Shown here piece after piece: positions 28,013 through 37,392 of a DNA stretch of 51,591 bases. Origin of the DNA: Lentisphaerota bacterium (GTDB taxonomy: Bacteria; Verrucomicrobiota; Lentisphaeria; Victivallales; Victivallaceae); the NCBI GenBank assembly GCA_015061615.1, contig SUWE01000016.1, positions 1 through 51,591 on the forward strand, read 5' to 3'. Position numbers and translations under genes: made by a program. Every line of letters begins with the position of its first letter. Position 1 is the first letter of the stretch. The notes beneath the pieces are model-generated. The model was not told the origin of the DNA, did no database searches, and was given only the letters and a program-made list of their open reading frames with translations.

Positions 28013-30577
28013 ATGGAAAACAACCAAATGGATATGTCAGGTCTGCAATGTATGCAGATCCTGTTCAATCAGGTCCGCAGAAGTGTGAACTTCACTTCAC
28101 TGCTGACTGATGATCTGCTCCGGCAATATCAGGATAATCCGATGCAGACACTGCTTTCGCTTGCGGAAAATCATCAGCTGGCGCCGGAAGAACTCACGCT
28201 GGATATGATAAAAGTCTACGCCGGTCCGGTAATGCTTCTGCTGCTCGGTGATTCATGGGTGCTTCTGCTCAACTCCATCCAGCTGAAAAATGCCGAAGGT
28301 TCAGTTTCGATCATCGACCCCAAGGTCGGCAACAAGGTTTTGAATGTCCCCTACTCCCAGCTTCAGGAGCGCGCCAACGGCAAGTGCATCATTTTCCACA
28401 ACCTCGCTCAGGTCGACGTCAAAAAGCAGACTAAACTCACCTGTTTCGTACAGATCGCCCGCCACTACAACACTCCGGTGGATATCCGTGAAATCATGCA
28501 CGAATATGCTGTCGGTGAAGAAGATGTGAAAGACAGCCTTTTCCGCGAGATCGCTTCGGACTACCACTACAAAACCAAAAGCGTAAAACTTTCATGGGAT
28601 GAACTTGCCAAAAGCAGTGCAGTCTATCCCTGCATCGCGGTCAAGAAAAACGGCTCCTACGCCGTCTTCTGCGGAACAAAAAACACCTCGGAAACTGAGT
28701 TTGAAGCAGTGCTGCTCGACCCGGAATCCGACCGCTACAACACCCCTGACCGCTTCTCCTTTTTCACAAAAGAGGAGTACGAAAAGGAGTTTTCCGGAAA
28801 ATTCATCCTGCTCAAGCGCATTTACAAACTCTCCGATGAAGATCAGCCGTTCAGCCTGCGCTGGTTCATTCCGGAGTTCATCAAAAATAAAGGTATCTTC
28901 GGACAGATCGCCATCATGGTGGTGATGCTGACGATATTCTCACTTATCGTGCCGCTGTTCTTCCAGATAGTTGTGGATAAGGTGCTGGTCAATCAGGCGT
29001 ACAACACCCTGAATGTCATCGGTATCGGCATATTGATAATGATATTGTTCAATGCTCTGGTGAGTTTCATCCGCGGCTATCTGCTGCTGTTCGCCACCAA
29101 CAAAATAGATATCGCAACTGCGACAAAGACCTTCACGCATCTGATGAAACTGCCGGTGGACTTCTTCGACCGGGTTCCTTCCGGCGTGCTGCTCAAGCAC
29201 ATGCAGCAGACGGAAAAGATCCGCGGATTCCTCTCCGGAAACCTCTTTTTCACCATCCTCGACCTGTTTGCCCTGTGCATATTCATTCCGTTCCTGCTCT
29301 TTTACAGCTCGATACTTACGTTGATCGTGCTGGGATTTTCACTGATGATGGCGCTGGTCATCGCTTCGCTCATCAAGCCGTTCCAGCGCCGTCTGGATGA
29401 GCTTTATCAGGCGGAAGGTAAACGTCAGAGCATGCTCGTGGAGTCCATCCACGGTATCAAAACCGTCAAATCCCTTGCTTTGGAACCGGTGGAACGCAAA
29501 ATCTGGGATGATTCAACAGCTTACGCTATCAAATCCCACTTCCGCGTCGGTGAAATCTCCATGACTGCCCAGAGCATAAGCCACATGCTTGAAATGATGA
29601 TGACCATCTGCGTTATCTGGGTCGGTGCCCATCTGGTATTCAATCACACGATCTCCATCGGTGCCTTGATCGCCTTCCAGATGCTTGCCAACCGCGTTAC
29701 CGGACCGCTGGTCAAAATGGTCGGACTCATCCACGAATATCAGCAGATCGCGCTTTCGGTGCGTATGCTCGGTGTGGTGATGAATACCTCTCCGGAGCCT
29801 GCCGGCGGCGGTGTGCGCAATCAGATGACCGGTGCGCTGAATTTTGAAAAAGTCTCTTTCCGTTACCGTCCTGACCTGCCGATGGTCATCAAGAACTTCT
29901 CTCTTGATGTAAAATCCGGTCAGACAATCGGTCTTGTCGGACGCTCCGGTTCAGGAAAAACCACCATCACCAAACTGCTTCAGGGTTTGTACTCCGTCCA
30001 GCAGGGTATCATCAAAATCGACGGAATTGATATCCGCGAACTGGATAAGACCCACCTGCGCCGCAATATCGGTGTTGTTTTGCAGGAAAATTACTTCTTC
30101 AGCGGAACCGTCCGCGAAAATATCTCACTGCCCAAGCAGAACGCTTCACTTGAAGAGATCATCTACGCCGCCAAACTTGCCGGTGCCGATGAGTTTGTCC
30201 AGAAGCTCCCCAAAGGTTATGACACTGTGCTTGAAGAAAATGCCGCAAACCTTTCCGGCGGTCAGAAACAGCGCCTTGCCATCGCCCGCGCACTGCTGAC
30301 CAATCCGCCGATACTGATTTTCGACGAAGCAACAAGTGCGCTTGACCCGGAAAGCGAAGAGGTCATCCGCCGCAATTTGAAAGCTATCGCCAAAGGCAGA
30401 ACGGTGCTTATCGTTTCACACCGCCTTTCGATCATCAGCCATGCGGATAATATTATCGTGCTTGACGAAGGAGAAATTTCCGCCAGCGGAAATCACCGGG
30501 AACTCGTCAGCAAACCGGGTATTTACCGTGAATTCTGGAATCAGCAAATGAGTGTGGAGATTGAACAAAATGCGTAA
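28013..30577 (+). CDS. Type I secretion ABC transporter, HlyB-like
   Basis: 854 residues. The ATG at 28013 has GAGG 9 nt upstream; an earlier in-frame ATG at 27947 has none. The N-terminal ~280 residues precede the membrane part. About 155-280 looks like a C39-type peptidase domain without a credible catalytic cysteine (TCFVQIARHYNTPVDIRE), as in HlyB, and an extra unrecognised ~140 residues precede it. The ABC exporter membrane domain spans about 290-575. The ATPase has Walker A LVGRSGSGKTT, signature LSGGQKQRLAIARAL, Walker B ILIFDEATSALD and the H-loop SHRLS. It is overlapped by the HlyD gene. Likely exports an unprocessed protein; no substrate or TolC partner is in the window. Confidence 0.9.
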   Translation: MENNQMDMSGLQCMQILFNQVRRSVNFTSLLTDDLLRQYQDNPMQTLLSLAENHQLAPEELTLDMIKVYAGPVMLLLLGDSWVLLLNSIQLKNAEGSVSIIDPKVGNKVLNVPYSQLQERANGKCIIFHNLAQVDVKKQTKLTCFVQIARHYNTPVDIREIMHEYAVGEEDVKDSLFREIASDYHYKTKSVKLSWDELAKSSAVYPCIAVKKNGSYAVFCGTKNTSETEFEAVLLDPESDRYNTPDRFSFFTKEEYEKEFSGKFILLKRIYKLSDEDQPFSLRWFIPEFIKNKGIFGQIAIMVVMLTIFSLIVPLFFQIVVDKVLVNQAYNTLNVIGIGILIMILFNALVSFIRGYLLLFATNKIDIATATKTFTHLMKLPVDFFDRVPSGVLLKHMQQTEKIRGFLSGNLFFTILDLFALCIFIPFLLFYSSILTLIVLGFSLMMALVIASLIKPFQRRLDELYQAEGKRQSMLVESIHGIKTVKSLALEPVERKIWDDSTAYAIKSHFRVGEISMTAQSISHMLEMMMTICVIWVGAHLVFNHTISIGALIAFQMLANRVTGPLVKMVGLIHEYQQIALSVRMLGVVMNTSPEPAGGGVRNQMTGALNFEKVSFRYRPDLPMVIKNFSLDVKSGQTIGLVGRSGSGKTTITKLLQGLYSVQQGIIKIDGIDIRELDKTHLRRNIGVVLQENYFFSGTVRENISLPKQNASLEEIIYAAKLAGADEFVQKLPKGYDTVLEENAANLSGGQKQRLAIARALLTNPPILIFDEATSALDPESEEVIRRNLKAIAKGRTVLIVSHRLSIISHADNIIVLDEGEISASGNHRELVSKPGIYREFWNQQMSVEIEQNA

Positions 30578-31892
30578 TAAAGAAAACAAAGCTCCTGATA
30601 AAATAGTCGACTTCATGCCCGATGCGCTTGAGATCAAGCATCAGAAACTGCCGCTTGCCATCAGCCTCGGAGTGTGGATACCTTTCATCGTGCTTGTGTT
30701 CGCCATCGTCTGGGCGACCTGGGCAAAAACCGACGTTGTTGTGCGCGGCGAAGGCAAACTGGTTACCGATTCCCCGGTCATCGTAATGAAGCCGCTGGAA
30801 CGGTCGATCATCAAAAAGGTCAATGTCAAAATAGGTCAGACTGTCAAAAAAGATCAGATACTCATCACTTTTGACCCCGCTATAAATCAGGCGGAAGCTG
30901 AAAGGATCAAGAATGAGATCCACGCTCTTGAAGTGCAGTTCGCCCGTCTGAAAGCTGAGTTTCAGGGCAAACTTTACACCGGCGGCGACGCGCAGTTCGC
31001 AAAATGGCAGCTTGCCATCTACAAACAGCGTCAGGAGTATTACAAAGAGCGCATGAAATACTTCAAAGAGGCAAATCTTCAGCTTGATGCATCCAAAAAA
31101 TCCCGTCAGGATACGCTCAAAAAACAGCGTGAACGCCTCACGGCGATGCAGAAACTTGAAGATATGTTCAAAGGACTGCACGAGAAAAAAGTTTCCCCGC
31201 TGAAAGATCTGCTGGAACTTTCCATCAGCCGTATGGAAATGGAAGCAAGTGTCGATCAGCTTGCCAACGATATCCTGGAACTCGACCACCGCAAAGGAAC
31301 TTTGCTGGCGGAAGAAAACTCCTTTATTCAGGAGTGGCGCAACAGCATATCCGAAGAAATGGTCAAAGTTGACCGTAATCTGACTTCGTACCGCAAAGAA
31401 CTTGCCAAAATCGAACAGCTCATCAAATTTGAGTATCTCCGCGCGCCCTGCGATGCAGTGGTGCATGAAATAGCCTCATTCTCAATGGGTTCTGCGGTTC
31501 AGGAAGCGGAAGCTCTCATCACCTTGATCCCCCTTGATGAGAATATTGAACTTGAAGCGGAAATCACCCCGGAAAATATCGGCAAAGTCAAAGTCGATGC
31601 CCCGGTGCGGATCAAACTGACCGCCTATCCCTTCCAGAAACACGGAACACTTGAGGGCGTTGTCCGCAATATTTCCGAAGACACACTGGAACGGCAAATA
31701 GGCGGAGCAGTCAAGAAATATTACCGCGCCCGCATTACGGTTTCCGGAAAACTGCACAATGTCAAAGAGGATTTCCGCCTGATTCCGGGTATGGAAGTCC
31801 AGTGTGAAATCAAATGCGACCGCCGCCGCGTGATCGAATATATCCTCTATCCGCTCATCAAGGCGCTTGATGAAACCGCAAGAGAACCGTGA
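30570..31892 (+). CDS. HlyD-family membrane-fusion protein of type I secretion
   Basis: 440 residues. The ATG at 30570 overlaps the ABC transporter stop by 8 nt, so translation is coupled. One membrane segment at about 27-47 (PFIVLVFAIVWATWAKTD) is followed by a biotinyl-lipoyl half motif (IIKKVNVKIGQTVKKDQ), a long alpha-helical hairpin (about 100-290, rich in Lys, Glu and Gln), the second half motif (LRAPCDAVVHEIASFSMGSA), and a beta-barrel with LIPGMEVQCEI. It bridges the ABC exporter to an outer-membrane channel. It ends before a bidirectional terminator hairpin. Confidence 0.92.
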   Translation: MRNKENKAPDKIVDFMPDALEIKHQKLPLAISLGVWIPFIVLVFAIVWATWAKTDVVVRGEGKLVTDSPVIVMKPLERSIIKKVNVKIGQTVKKDQILITFDPAINQAEAERIKNEIHALEVQFARLKAEFQGKLYTGGDAQFAKWQLAIYKQRQEYYKERMKYFKEANLQLDASKKSRQDTLKKQRERLTAMQKLEDMFKGLHEKKVSPLKDLLELSISRMEMEASVDQLANDILELDHRKGTLLAEENSFIQEWRNSISEEMVKVDRNLTSYRKELAKIEQLIKFEYLRAPCDAVVHEIASFSMGSAVQEAEALITLIPLDENIELEAEITPENIGKVKVDAPVRIKLTAYPFQKHGTLEGVVRNISEDTLERQIGGAVKKYYRARITVSGKLHNVKEDFRLIPGMEVQCEIKCDRRRVIEYILYPLIKALDETAREP

Positions 31893-31943
31893 GCGCGAAA
31901 TAAAAAATCAGGGGGCTGAGCGCAAAACATCAGGTTTTGAAGA

Positions 31944-31977
31944 GCACCCCAAAAGTTGTGTCCAACTTTTGGGGTGC
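31944..31977. terminator. Bidirectional hairpin between hlyD-like and folK genes
   Basis: Perfect 15-bp stem GCACCCCAAAAGTTG / CAACTTTTGGGGTGC with loop TGTC. The arms extend to GAAG/CTTC with one mismatch (31939-31982). It lies between convergent genes; the T-rich part of the stem and the downstream TTTTT serve both directions. The sequence also resembles IS150-group (IS3 family) terminal repeats, discussed as a finding. Confidence 0.75.
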
Positions 31978-31980
31978 ACT

Positions 31981-32451
31981 TCATTTTTCAACACCTTTGA
32001 ACTTTTTTAATTTTTCTGCAACACTTTCTCCGTCAGGGAATTTCTGTCCGGGAACTATTTCCGCAAGCGGGATCAATACAAAATCCCGCTCCTTCGCCCG
32101 CGGATGGGGAACAATAAGGCGGTCACTGTTTATGATATCATCACCGAAAAAGATGATGTCGCAGTCAAGTATCCGCGATTCCCGGCTGCTGTGGATCGCC
32201 GGGCGTCCGGCTTCAATTTCTATCTGCTGACAGAGTTCAAGCAGTTCCCGCGCACTCTTATCCCAGAATCCGGTAAAGCCCATATCGAGAAAATCCGGCG
32301 TATCCGGCACACAATCAACCGCGCGGGAACTTATAACACTGCTGATCCGGATATGTGACACCCCGGCAGCGGCAAATTTTTCCAGCGCCCTTACCATTGC
32401 ATCACGGGTCCCGGCAAGATTGCCGCCAAGCATTACGGTTATTTGTTTCAT
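31981..32451 (-). CDS. folK: 6-hydroxymethyl-7,8-dihydropterin pyrophosphokinase
   Basis: 156 residues. The classical HPPK signature is complete: SRILDCDIIFFGDDIINSDR, with the two Mg-binding aspartates in LDCDI, followed by LIVPHPRAKERDFVLIPLAE. The N-terminus has the VMLGGNLAGTRDAM loop equivalent to the usual LGSNLG. It transfers pyrophosphate from ATP to the pterin in folate synthesis. The start is the ATG at 32451; the one at 32460 is also possible and neither has a strong ribosome site. It is convergent with the HlyD gene and divergent from fmt. No other folate gene is adjacent. Confidence 0.93.
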   Translation of the reverse strand: MKQITVMLGGNLAGTRDAMVRALEKFAAAGVSHIRISSVISSRAVDCVPDTPDFLDMGFTGFWDKSARELLELCQQIEIEAGRPAIHSSRESRILDCDIIFFGDDIINSDRLIVPHPRAKERDFVLIPLAEIVPGQKFPDGESVAEKLKKFKGVEK

Positions 32452-32487
32452 AATTTTCAATTACTTCTGGATTTTTAAGCAGTTTTG

Positions 32488-32516
32488 TTGTATATTATAT
32501 TGACAGCATATATAAT
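32488..32516 (+). promoter_or_regulatory. Promoter of the fmt-rng-uvrC operon
   Basis: TTGTAT (32488-32493), 17 bp, TATAAT (32511-32516), 26 nt before the GTG start of fmt. Confidence 0.6.
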
Positions 32517-32542
32517 ATGAATCCGAATGAGGAATTTTTCAA

Positions 32543-33511
32543 GTGTCCGATAAATTAAAAGTTGTTTTCCTCGGTTCCGGACCGATAGCGATTCCGGTAA
32601 TGCGCGCGCTGGCGGTATCGTCAGAAATCGAATTGACAGCGGTGATTTCGCAGCCCGACCGTCCTGCCGGCAGAAAACGCGTTCTGACCCCGACTCCGCT
32701 GGCTCAGGCGGCGATCGACCTCGGTCTGGATGCAGTGCGCACCGCCGATGTCAATACACCGGAATTTACTGAGTATCTCCGGGAAATGAAACCGGATTTT
32801 CTCTGTGTCGTCTCTTTCGGGCAGATATTGAAATCTGCCGTTCTTGCCGTTCCGGAAATCTGTTGTGTCAACGTTCATGCGTCGCTGCTGCCGCGCTACC
32901 GGGGAGCATCCCCTATCGTTCAGGCGATCATCAACGGTGACAAACGCGCCGGAGTATGTTTTATGCAAATGGAACGCGGGCTTGACTCCGGTCCGGTTTT
33001 CCAAACTCTTACAATGGAACTTGACGGCAGTGAATATGCCGATTCTCTGGAAACAGAACTCGGTGAACTTGCCGCTGAACATACTGTGGAAACGTTGCAA
33101 AAGATCGCTGACGGAACCTGTGCCCCCGTACCGCAGGACCCCGCCGGAGTGACGGTCTGCCGTAAAATCGCAAAACGCGACGGATTTGTTTCGTGGAACT
33201 CATCTGCTCCCGTTATCGAAGCGATGAGCCGCGCCTATTTCCCGTGGCCCGGTGCAGTCACGCAATGCCGCATCGCCAGCGGAAAAATTCAGAATATAAC
33301 CATCTGTTCAGCAAAAGTTTCCGATATTCCGGCACCGGCAACCGCTCTTTGTGCCGACATTCCCGGCAGGATCATAGTCGGCTGCGGGGATTCGACTTCG
33401 CTGGAAATCCTTGAGCTTATTCCTTCCGGCGGCAAGCGGATGAGTGCCGCCTCGTTCCGCAACGGTCTGCGCGGAGCATTGCCGGAATTTATCACTGAAC
33501 TGGAAATTTGA
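32543..33511 (+). CDS. fmt: Methionyl-tRNA formyltransferase
   Basis: 322 residues from a GTG start with GAGGA upstream. The N-terminal formyl-transferase fold shows VVFLGSGPIAIPVMRAL, AVISQPDRPAGRKR, the folate-site CVNVHASLLPRYRGASPI and MERGLDSGPV. The C-terminal OB domain follows (ISSGKIQ-type stretch, SAASFRNGLRG). It formylates initiator Met-tRNA with 10-formyltetrahydrofolate, which makes the folK neighbour plausible metabolic context. First gene of an operon with rng (4-nt gap) and uvrC. Confidence 0.95.
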   Translation: MSDKLKVVFLGSGPIAIPVMRALAVSSEIELTAVISQPDRPAGRKRVLTPTPLAQAAIDLGLDAVRTADVNTPEFTEYLREMKPDFLCVVSFGQILKSAVLAVPEICCVNVHASLLPRYRGASPIVQAIINGDKRAGVCFMQMERGLDSGPVFQTLTMELDGSEYADSLETELGELAAEHTVETLQKIADGTCAPVPQDPAGVTVCRKIAKRDGFVSWNSSAPVIEAMSRAYFPWPGAVTQCRIASGKIQNITICSAKVSDIPAPATALCADIPGRIIVGCGDSTSLEILELIPSGGKRMSAASFRNGLRGALPEFITELEI

Positions 33512-33515
33512 GTTT

Positions 33516-35108
33516 ATGAGCAAAGAGATCATCCTCAACTGCGGCAAACTTGAGCGCCGTTTTGCCCTGCTCAACGGGGGCAAGCTCGAAGAATACAAAA
33601 TCGAACACGACGATGATGCCCCCAAAGCCGGAGATATCTATCTGGGCAAAATCATCAATCTCGACACTTCACTTCAGGCGGCATTTATTGATATCGGAGC
33701 GAAAAAAAACGCATTTCTGCACTTCAAGGAGATGTTTTCCGGAAATATGGAAACCGTTGACCGCTATCTTGAAGAGATCGCCGCACGCGAAAGTGCGATA
33801 AAATCCCTGCGCAAGAAAAAGAAAAAAGGCTCTCCGGAACCGGAACCCCCGGTAAAAAAACGCCGTGCAACTCCGGATGATATACCCAATATCTTCAAAC
33901 CCGGAATGGAAATCGTCGTGCAGGTCGCCAAAGCGCCCATCAGTACCAAAGGCGCCCGCGTGACGACCGATATCACCCTGCCGGGCAGATTTCTGGTATT
34001 TATGCCGTACAGCCAGCATATCGGTTTATCCTCGCGGATCGAAGCGGATGCGGAGCGTGAACGGCTCAAAAAAATCCTCGAACAGCTTGAACTGCCTGAA
34101 AATACCGGACTTATCTGCCGTACCAACGGCGAAGGGCGCAAAGCGGCATTTTTCAAACGCGACTTGAAACTGCTTCTGGATTACTGGAAAAAAATCAAAC
34201 AGGGCGTAGCCGAAGGCGGCGCTCCGAAACGGCTTTTTACCGAACCGAACCTTATCGACCGTACCGCGCGCGATTTCATGACGGAAGATATTTCCGGTAT
34301 CGTCGTCGATGATGCCGATGCCTTCAAACATATCAAAGATACCCTCAAACGCATTGGCGGCAGCAAACTTGCATCAAAAGTAACTCTCTACAAGGGGACG
34401 GCGGAGATTTTCGACTACTACGCGATCGACGAACAGCTCAAAAATGTCTTTCAGCGCGAAGTCAAACTCCCCGGCGGCGGAGCGATCGTTATTGATGAAA
34501 CGGAAGCTCTCATCGCCATTGATGTCAACACCGGACACGGCAGGAAACTTACCGATCAGCCGGAGTTTGTCTTGAAAACCAACCTCGAAGCCGCCGAAGA
34601 GATCGCCCGTCAGCTCCGTCTGCGCAACGTCGGCGGTCTGGTCGTGCTTGACTTTATCGACATGAAAAGCGCCTCCGACCGCGACGAACTTTTCCGCCAC
34701 ATGCGCAAACTGCTCAAAGAAGACCGTGCAAAAACCCAGCTTCTGCCGCTGAGCAAACTCGGACTTATGGAAATGACCCGTCAGCGCGAACAGGAAAGTA
34801 TTCTCGATCAGGTCTACGATCCCTGCCCCTACTGCCACGGCTCCGGACTGGTCAAATCCGCATTGACGATGAGTGCGGAGATCCAGCGCCGCCTTGCATC
34901 GGTGATGCGCGATAAAAAATATAAAGGTGTCGCACTCCGCGTCTACATGCACCCCGATGTGCTGGAGCGCCTGCACAATGAGGATGCTGAACTTTTTGAC
35001 GATCTTGAACACCGTTACAAACATGAATTGAGTTTCCGTGCCGATGCGTCGCTTCACTATGAAGATTTCCGTCTGACCGATGCGGAAACCGGCAATGATC
35101 TGGGCTGA
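33516..35108 (+). CDS. rng: Ribonuclease G/E
   Basis: 530 residues. The S1 domain opens with EIILNCGKLERRFALLNGGK and GDIYLGKIINLDTSLQAAFI; a charged insertion around 110 (KKKKKGSPEPEPPVKKRR) interrupts it. The catalytic half has LPGGGAIVIDETEALIAIDV with the Mg-binding aspartate, LDFIDMKSASDRDEL with the second, and the Zn-link CPYCHGSG. The length is RNase G-like, without the long scaffold tail of RNase E. It processes rRNA ends and mRNA. The start at 33516 is 4 nt after fmt. A protein-coding overlap of 14 nt joins it to uvrC. Confidence 0.93.
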   Translation: MSKEIILNCGKLERRFALLNGGKLEEYKIEHDDDAPKAGDIYLGKIINLDTSLQAAFIDIGAKKNAFLHFKEMFSGNMETVDRYLEEIAARESAIKSLRKKKKKGSPEPEPPVKKRRATPDDIPNIFKPGMEIVVQVAKAPISTKGARVTTDITLPGRFLVFMPYSQHIGLSSRIEADAERERLKKILEQLELPENTGLICRTNGEGRKAAFFKRDLKLLLDYWKKIKQGVAEGGAPKRLFTEPNLIDRTARDFMTEDISGIVVDDADAFKHIKDTLKRIGGSKLASKVTLYKGTAEIFDYYAIDEQLKNVFQREVKLPGGGAIVIDETEALIAIDVNTGHGRKLTDQPEFVLKTNLEAAEEIARQLRLRNVGGLVVLDFIDMKSASDRDELFRHMRKLLKEDRAKTQLLPLSKLGLMEMTRQREQESILDQVYDPCPYCHGSGLVKSALTMSAEIQRRLASVMRDKKYKGVALRVYMHPDVLERLHNEDAELFDDLEHRYKHELSFRADASLHYEDFRLTDAETGNDLG

Positions 35109-36576
35109 AACATTGAGATTTGAAGATTATCATCCCTCGGAAATCCCTGCACAACCGGGCGTTTACATGTTCCGTGACCGCTTCGGCAAGGTGATCTATG
35201 TCGGCAAGGCACGCGATCTGCGGCGGAGATTGGGCAACTACTTTCAACCGTCACGCAAGCGGACGGGCGATGCAAAGCTCCGTTCACTGATAAACTCCAT
35301 TGCACAGTGGTCATACACGGTGGTGCGTACTGAAGATGAGGCACTGCTGCTTGAATCCCAGCTGATAAAAACTTACGCCCCCTATTACAATATCCTGATG
35401 CGCGATGACAAGCGCTATTTACTGCTGAAGGTCGATTTGAGCGAAAAGTTCCCGACCCTCACTCTTGCCCGGCTGAAAAAGCCGGATAACGCCCGCTATT
35501 ACGGACCGTTTCCGCACGGAACGGCGCTGAAAATGACCAGAGAATTTCTCTTGTCCCACTTCGGTCTGCGCGGCTGCAAAACCAGTGAACCGGATGAAGA
35601 GACCCGCAAACACTGCCTCAAAAAACTTGTAAAAGACTGCTGTGCGCCGTGTACCGGCAAAGTTACCGTTGAAGAGTACCGCGCCAGACTCGATGCAGCA
35701 CTGGCAGTGCTTGACGGAGATATTGCGCCGGTAAAAGAGGCGATAAAGGAAAAAATGCTTCGCGCCGCAAGCGAAGGGAAGTTTGAAATCGCCGCCCGTT
35801 ACCGCGATGCAATGGCGAATATCGACGCTGTTTTCGGCAGAAAAAACCGGATTTTTGAAAATCCCTCTCTGCCCGATCAGAAGTTCCCCGCCGGGGAAGA
35901 AGGAATACGCGCGCTGGCGGAACGGCTCGGCTTGCAGACACTCCCGCGGAAAATCATCTGTTTTGATATATCCAACATCCTCGGAACACTTGCGGTGGCA
36001 AGTATGGTAACTTTCACTGACGGCAAACCTGACCGGCAGGCGTACCGGAGGTTCCGGATAAAAACAGTGATGCAGAGCGACGACTTTGCCATGATGCGCG
36101 AAGCGGTTTCGCGCCATTTTTCCCGGCTGCTGAAAGAGGAACTCCCCCTGCCCGATCTGCTGATGGTCGACGGCGGCAAAGGACAGTTATCCAGTGCAGT
36201 CGAAGCGCTCATTTCCGTCGGCGCTCCGCCGCTGCCGATGCTCGGACTTGCTGAGCGGAATGAGGAAATATATATTCCCGGTCACTCCGAACCGATCGTG
36301 CTTGACCGTCACCATGCGGCACTGAAACTGCTGCAATCCGTCCGTGACGAAGCGCACCGTTTCGCCATCACCTACCACCGGAATCTGCGGGAAAAACGGA
36401 TACAATCGTCACTTCTGGATGATATTCCCGGTATCGGAGACGTCCGCAAACGGCAGCTGCTGCGCGCCTTCGGTTCACTCGCTCAGCTCAAACGTGCCGA
36501 CGCAGTGGAAATCGCCCGCAGAGTTCCCGGAATCGGGATGAGCATTGCTGAAAAAATCGTTGATTTTCTGCACTGA
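35095..36576 (+). CDS. uvrC: Excinuclease UvrC, short form
   Basis: 493 residues against about 600 usual. The GIY-YIG domain is QPGVYMFRDRFGKVIYVGKA. A cysteine pattern CCAPCTG lies near 185 and a UVR-like helix near 220-240. The RNase H-like nuclease has CFDISNILGTLAVASMVTF, MVDGGKGQLSSA and LLDDIPGIGDVRKRQLLRAF, with a final helix-hairpin-helix VPGIGMSIAEKIV. It cuts both sides of a UvrB-bound lesion. ATG 35095 is preceded by GGAAACC; the ATG at 35080 is an alternative. It overlaps rng by 14 nt and ends 4 nt from the convergent epimerase gene. No uvrA or uvrB here. Confidence 0.92.
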   Translation: MIWAETLRFEDYHPSEIPAQPGVYMFRDRFGKVIYVGKARDLRRRLGNYFQPSRKRTGDAKLRSLINSIAQWSYTVVRTEDEALLLESQLIKTYAPYYNILMRDDKRYLLLKVDLSEKFPTLTLARLKKPDNARYYGPFPHGTALKMTREFLLSHFGLRGCKTSEPDEETRKHCLKKLVKDCCAPCTGKVTVEEYRARLDAALAVLDGDIAPVKEAIKEKMLRAASEGKFEIAARYRDAMANIDAVFGRKNRIFENPSLPDQKFPAGEEGIRALAERLGLQTLPRKIICFDISNILGTLAVASMVTFTDGKPDRQAYRRFRIKTVMQSDDFAMMREAVSRHFSRLLKEELPLPDLLMVDGGKGQLSSAVEALISVGAPPLPMLGLAERNEEIYIPGHSEPIVLDRHHAALKLLQSVRDEAHRFAITYHRNLREKRIQSSLLDDIPGIGDVRKRQLLRAFGSLAQLKRADAVEIARRVPGIGMSIAEKIVDFLH

Positions 36577-36580
36577 AACT

Positions 36581-37387
36581 TTATAACAACAGTTCCGGCA
36601 GTGACTTGTAAATTTCAAGTGTTTTTATTACCGTTTCACACTCATGACTTTTGGCAAAATCGGTTTCGCAGTGCATCATGCGGGGGGCGGAAAGGATTTC
36701 CGGCATAAGTTTATCCCACGGCACCGTCCCTTCAAACGGGGGCAAATGGGCATTGCTTTTACCGTTGTTGTCATGCAGAACAGCGGTAACAACAAGCTCT
36801 TTGAGATGCGCAAACGACTCCGTCACATTTCCGGCAATATTCGCACAACCGCTGTCAAATGATGCCCCCACCCACGGGGAGTCAAATGAACGGATGAAAT
36901 CTGCCAGCACGGCACAATCGGCACCGAGAAATCCGGGGGTGCTGTTTTCAAGTGCAATAACAATGTTGTTTGCCTCTGCTGCGGGAATGAGCATTTCAAT
37001 GCCTTCGCGCAGACAGTTCCACAATTCCGCCTCAGAGTAATGTGAAAAGAGCGCTCCGGGGTGCAGAATGAAGGTACGGCAACCGGATGCCGCCGCGCGT
37101 TCAAGGTAACGTTTCTGGGTTCCGGCAGTTTCGATTCTTCCGGCGCGGTCGGGCCAGTTCAGATCGTTATTGTGGAACCAGATACCGTGTGCGGAAGAAA
37201 ATTTCAATCCCGCCCCCCGGGCCTGAGCAAGGTATTCATCCATGAATCCGGGGTGGAACAGCTCTTTTTCATAAGCAAACGCGCAGAAGCTCAATTCGCG
37301 TACTCCCGCGTCATAAAGGCGGGAGAAAAGCTCCCCGCGCAAAGCGGATGAAAGCCTTTCCCCCGTTACCAGTGTCAGAAGTTTCAT
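36581..37387 (-). CDS. Sugar-phosphate isomerase/epimerase, copy A
   Basis: 268 residues of the xylose isomerase-like TIM-barrel family (AP endonuclease 2 clan). Metal and substrate features: SSAHGIWFHNNDLNWPD, CRTFILHPG, IVIALENSTPG (Glu), WVGASFDSGCANIAGN, VLHDNNGKSNAHLPPFEGTV (His, Asp, His) and MMHCETDF (terminal Glu). It probably isomerises or epimerises a monosaccharide released by the surrounding enzymes. It is a paralogue of 45277-46071: the same NDLNWPD, SFDSG and HDN motifs in the same order. Last gene of the LacI-linked gene set, 5 nt after its LamG-like partner. Confidence 0.85.
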   Translation of the reverse strand: MKLLTLVTGERLSSALRGELFSRLYDAGVRELSFCAFAYEKELFHPGFMDEYLAQARGAGLKFSSAHGIWFHNNDLNWPDRAGRIETAGTQKRYLERAAASGCRTFILHPGALFSHYSEAELWNCLREGIEMLIPAAEANNIVIALENSTPGFLGADCAVLADFIRSFDSPWVGASFDSGCANIAGNVTESFAHLKELVVTAVLHDNNGKSNAHLPPFEGTVPWDKLMPEILSAPRMMHCETDFAKSHECETVIKTLEIYKSLPELLL

Positions 37388-37392
37388 GATTT

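Noticed and set aside
30507..31466. 319-residue frame on the minus strand
   Set aside because: Shadow of the HlyD gene, whose domains are clear on the plus strand.
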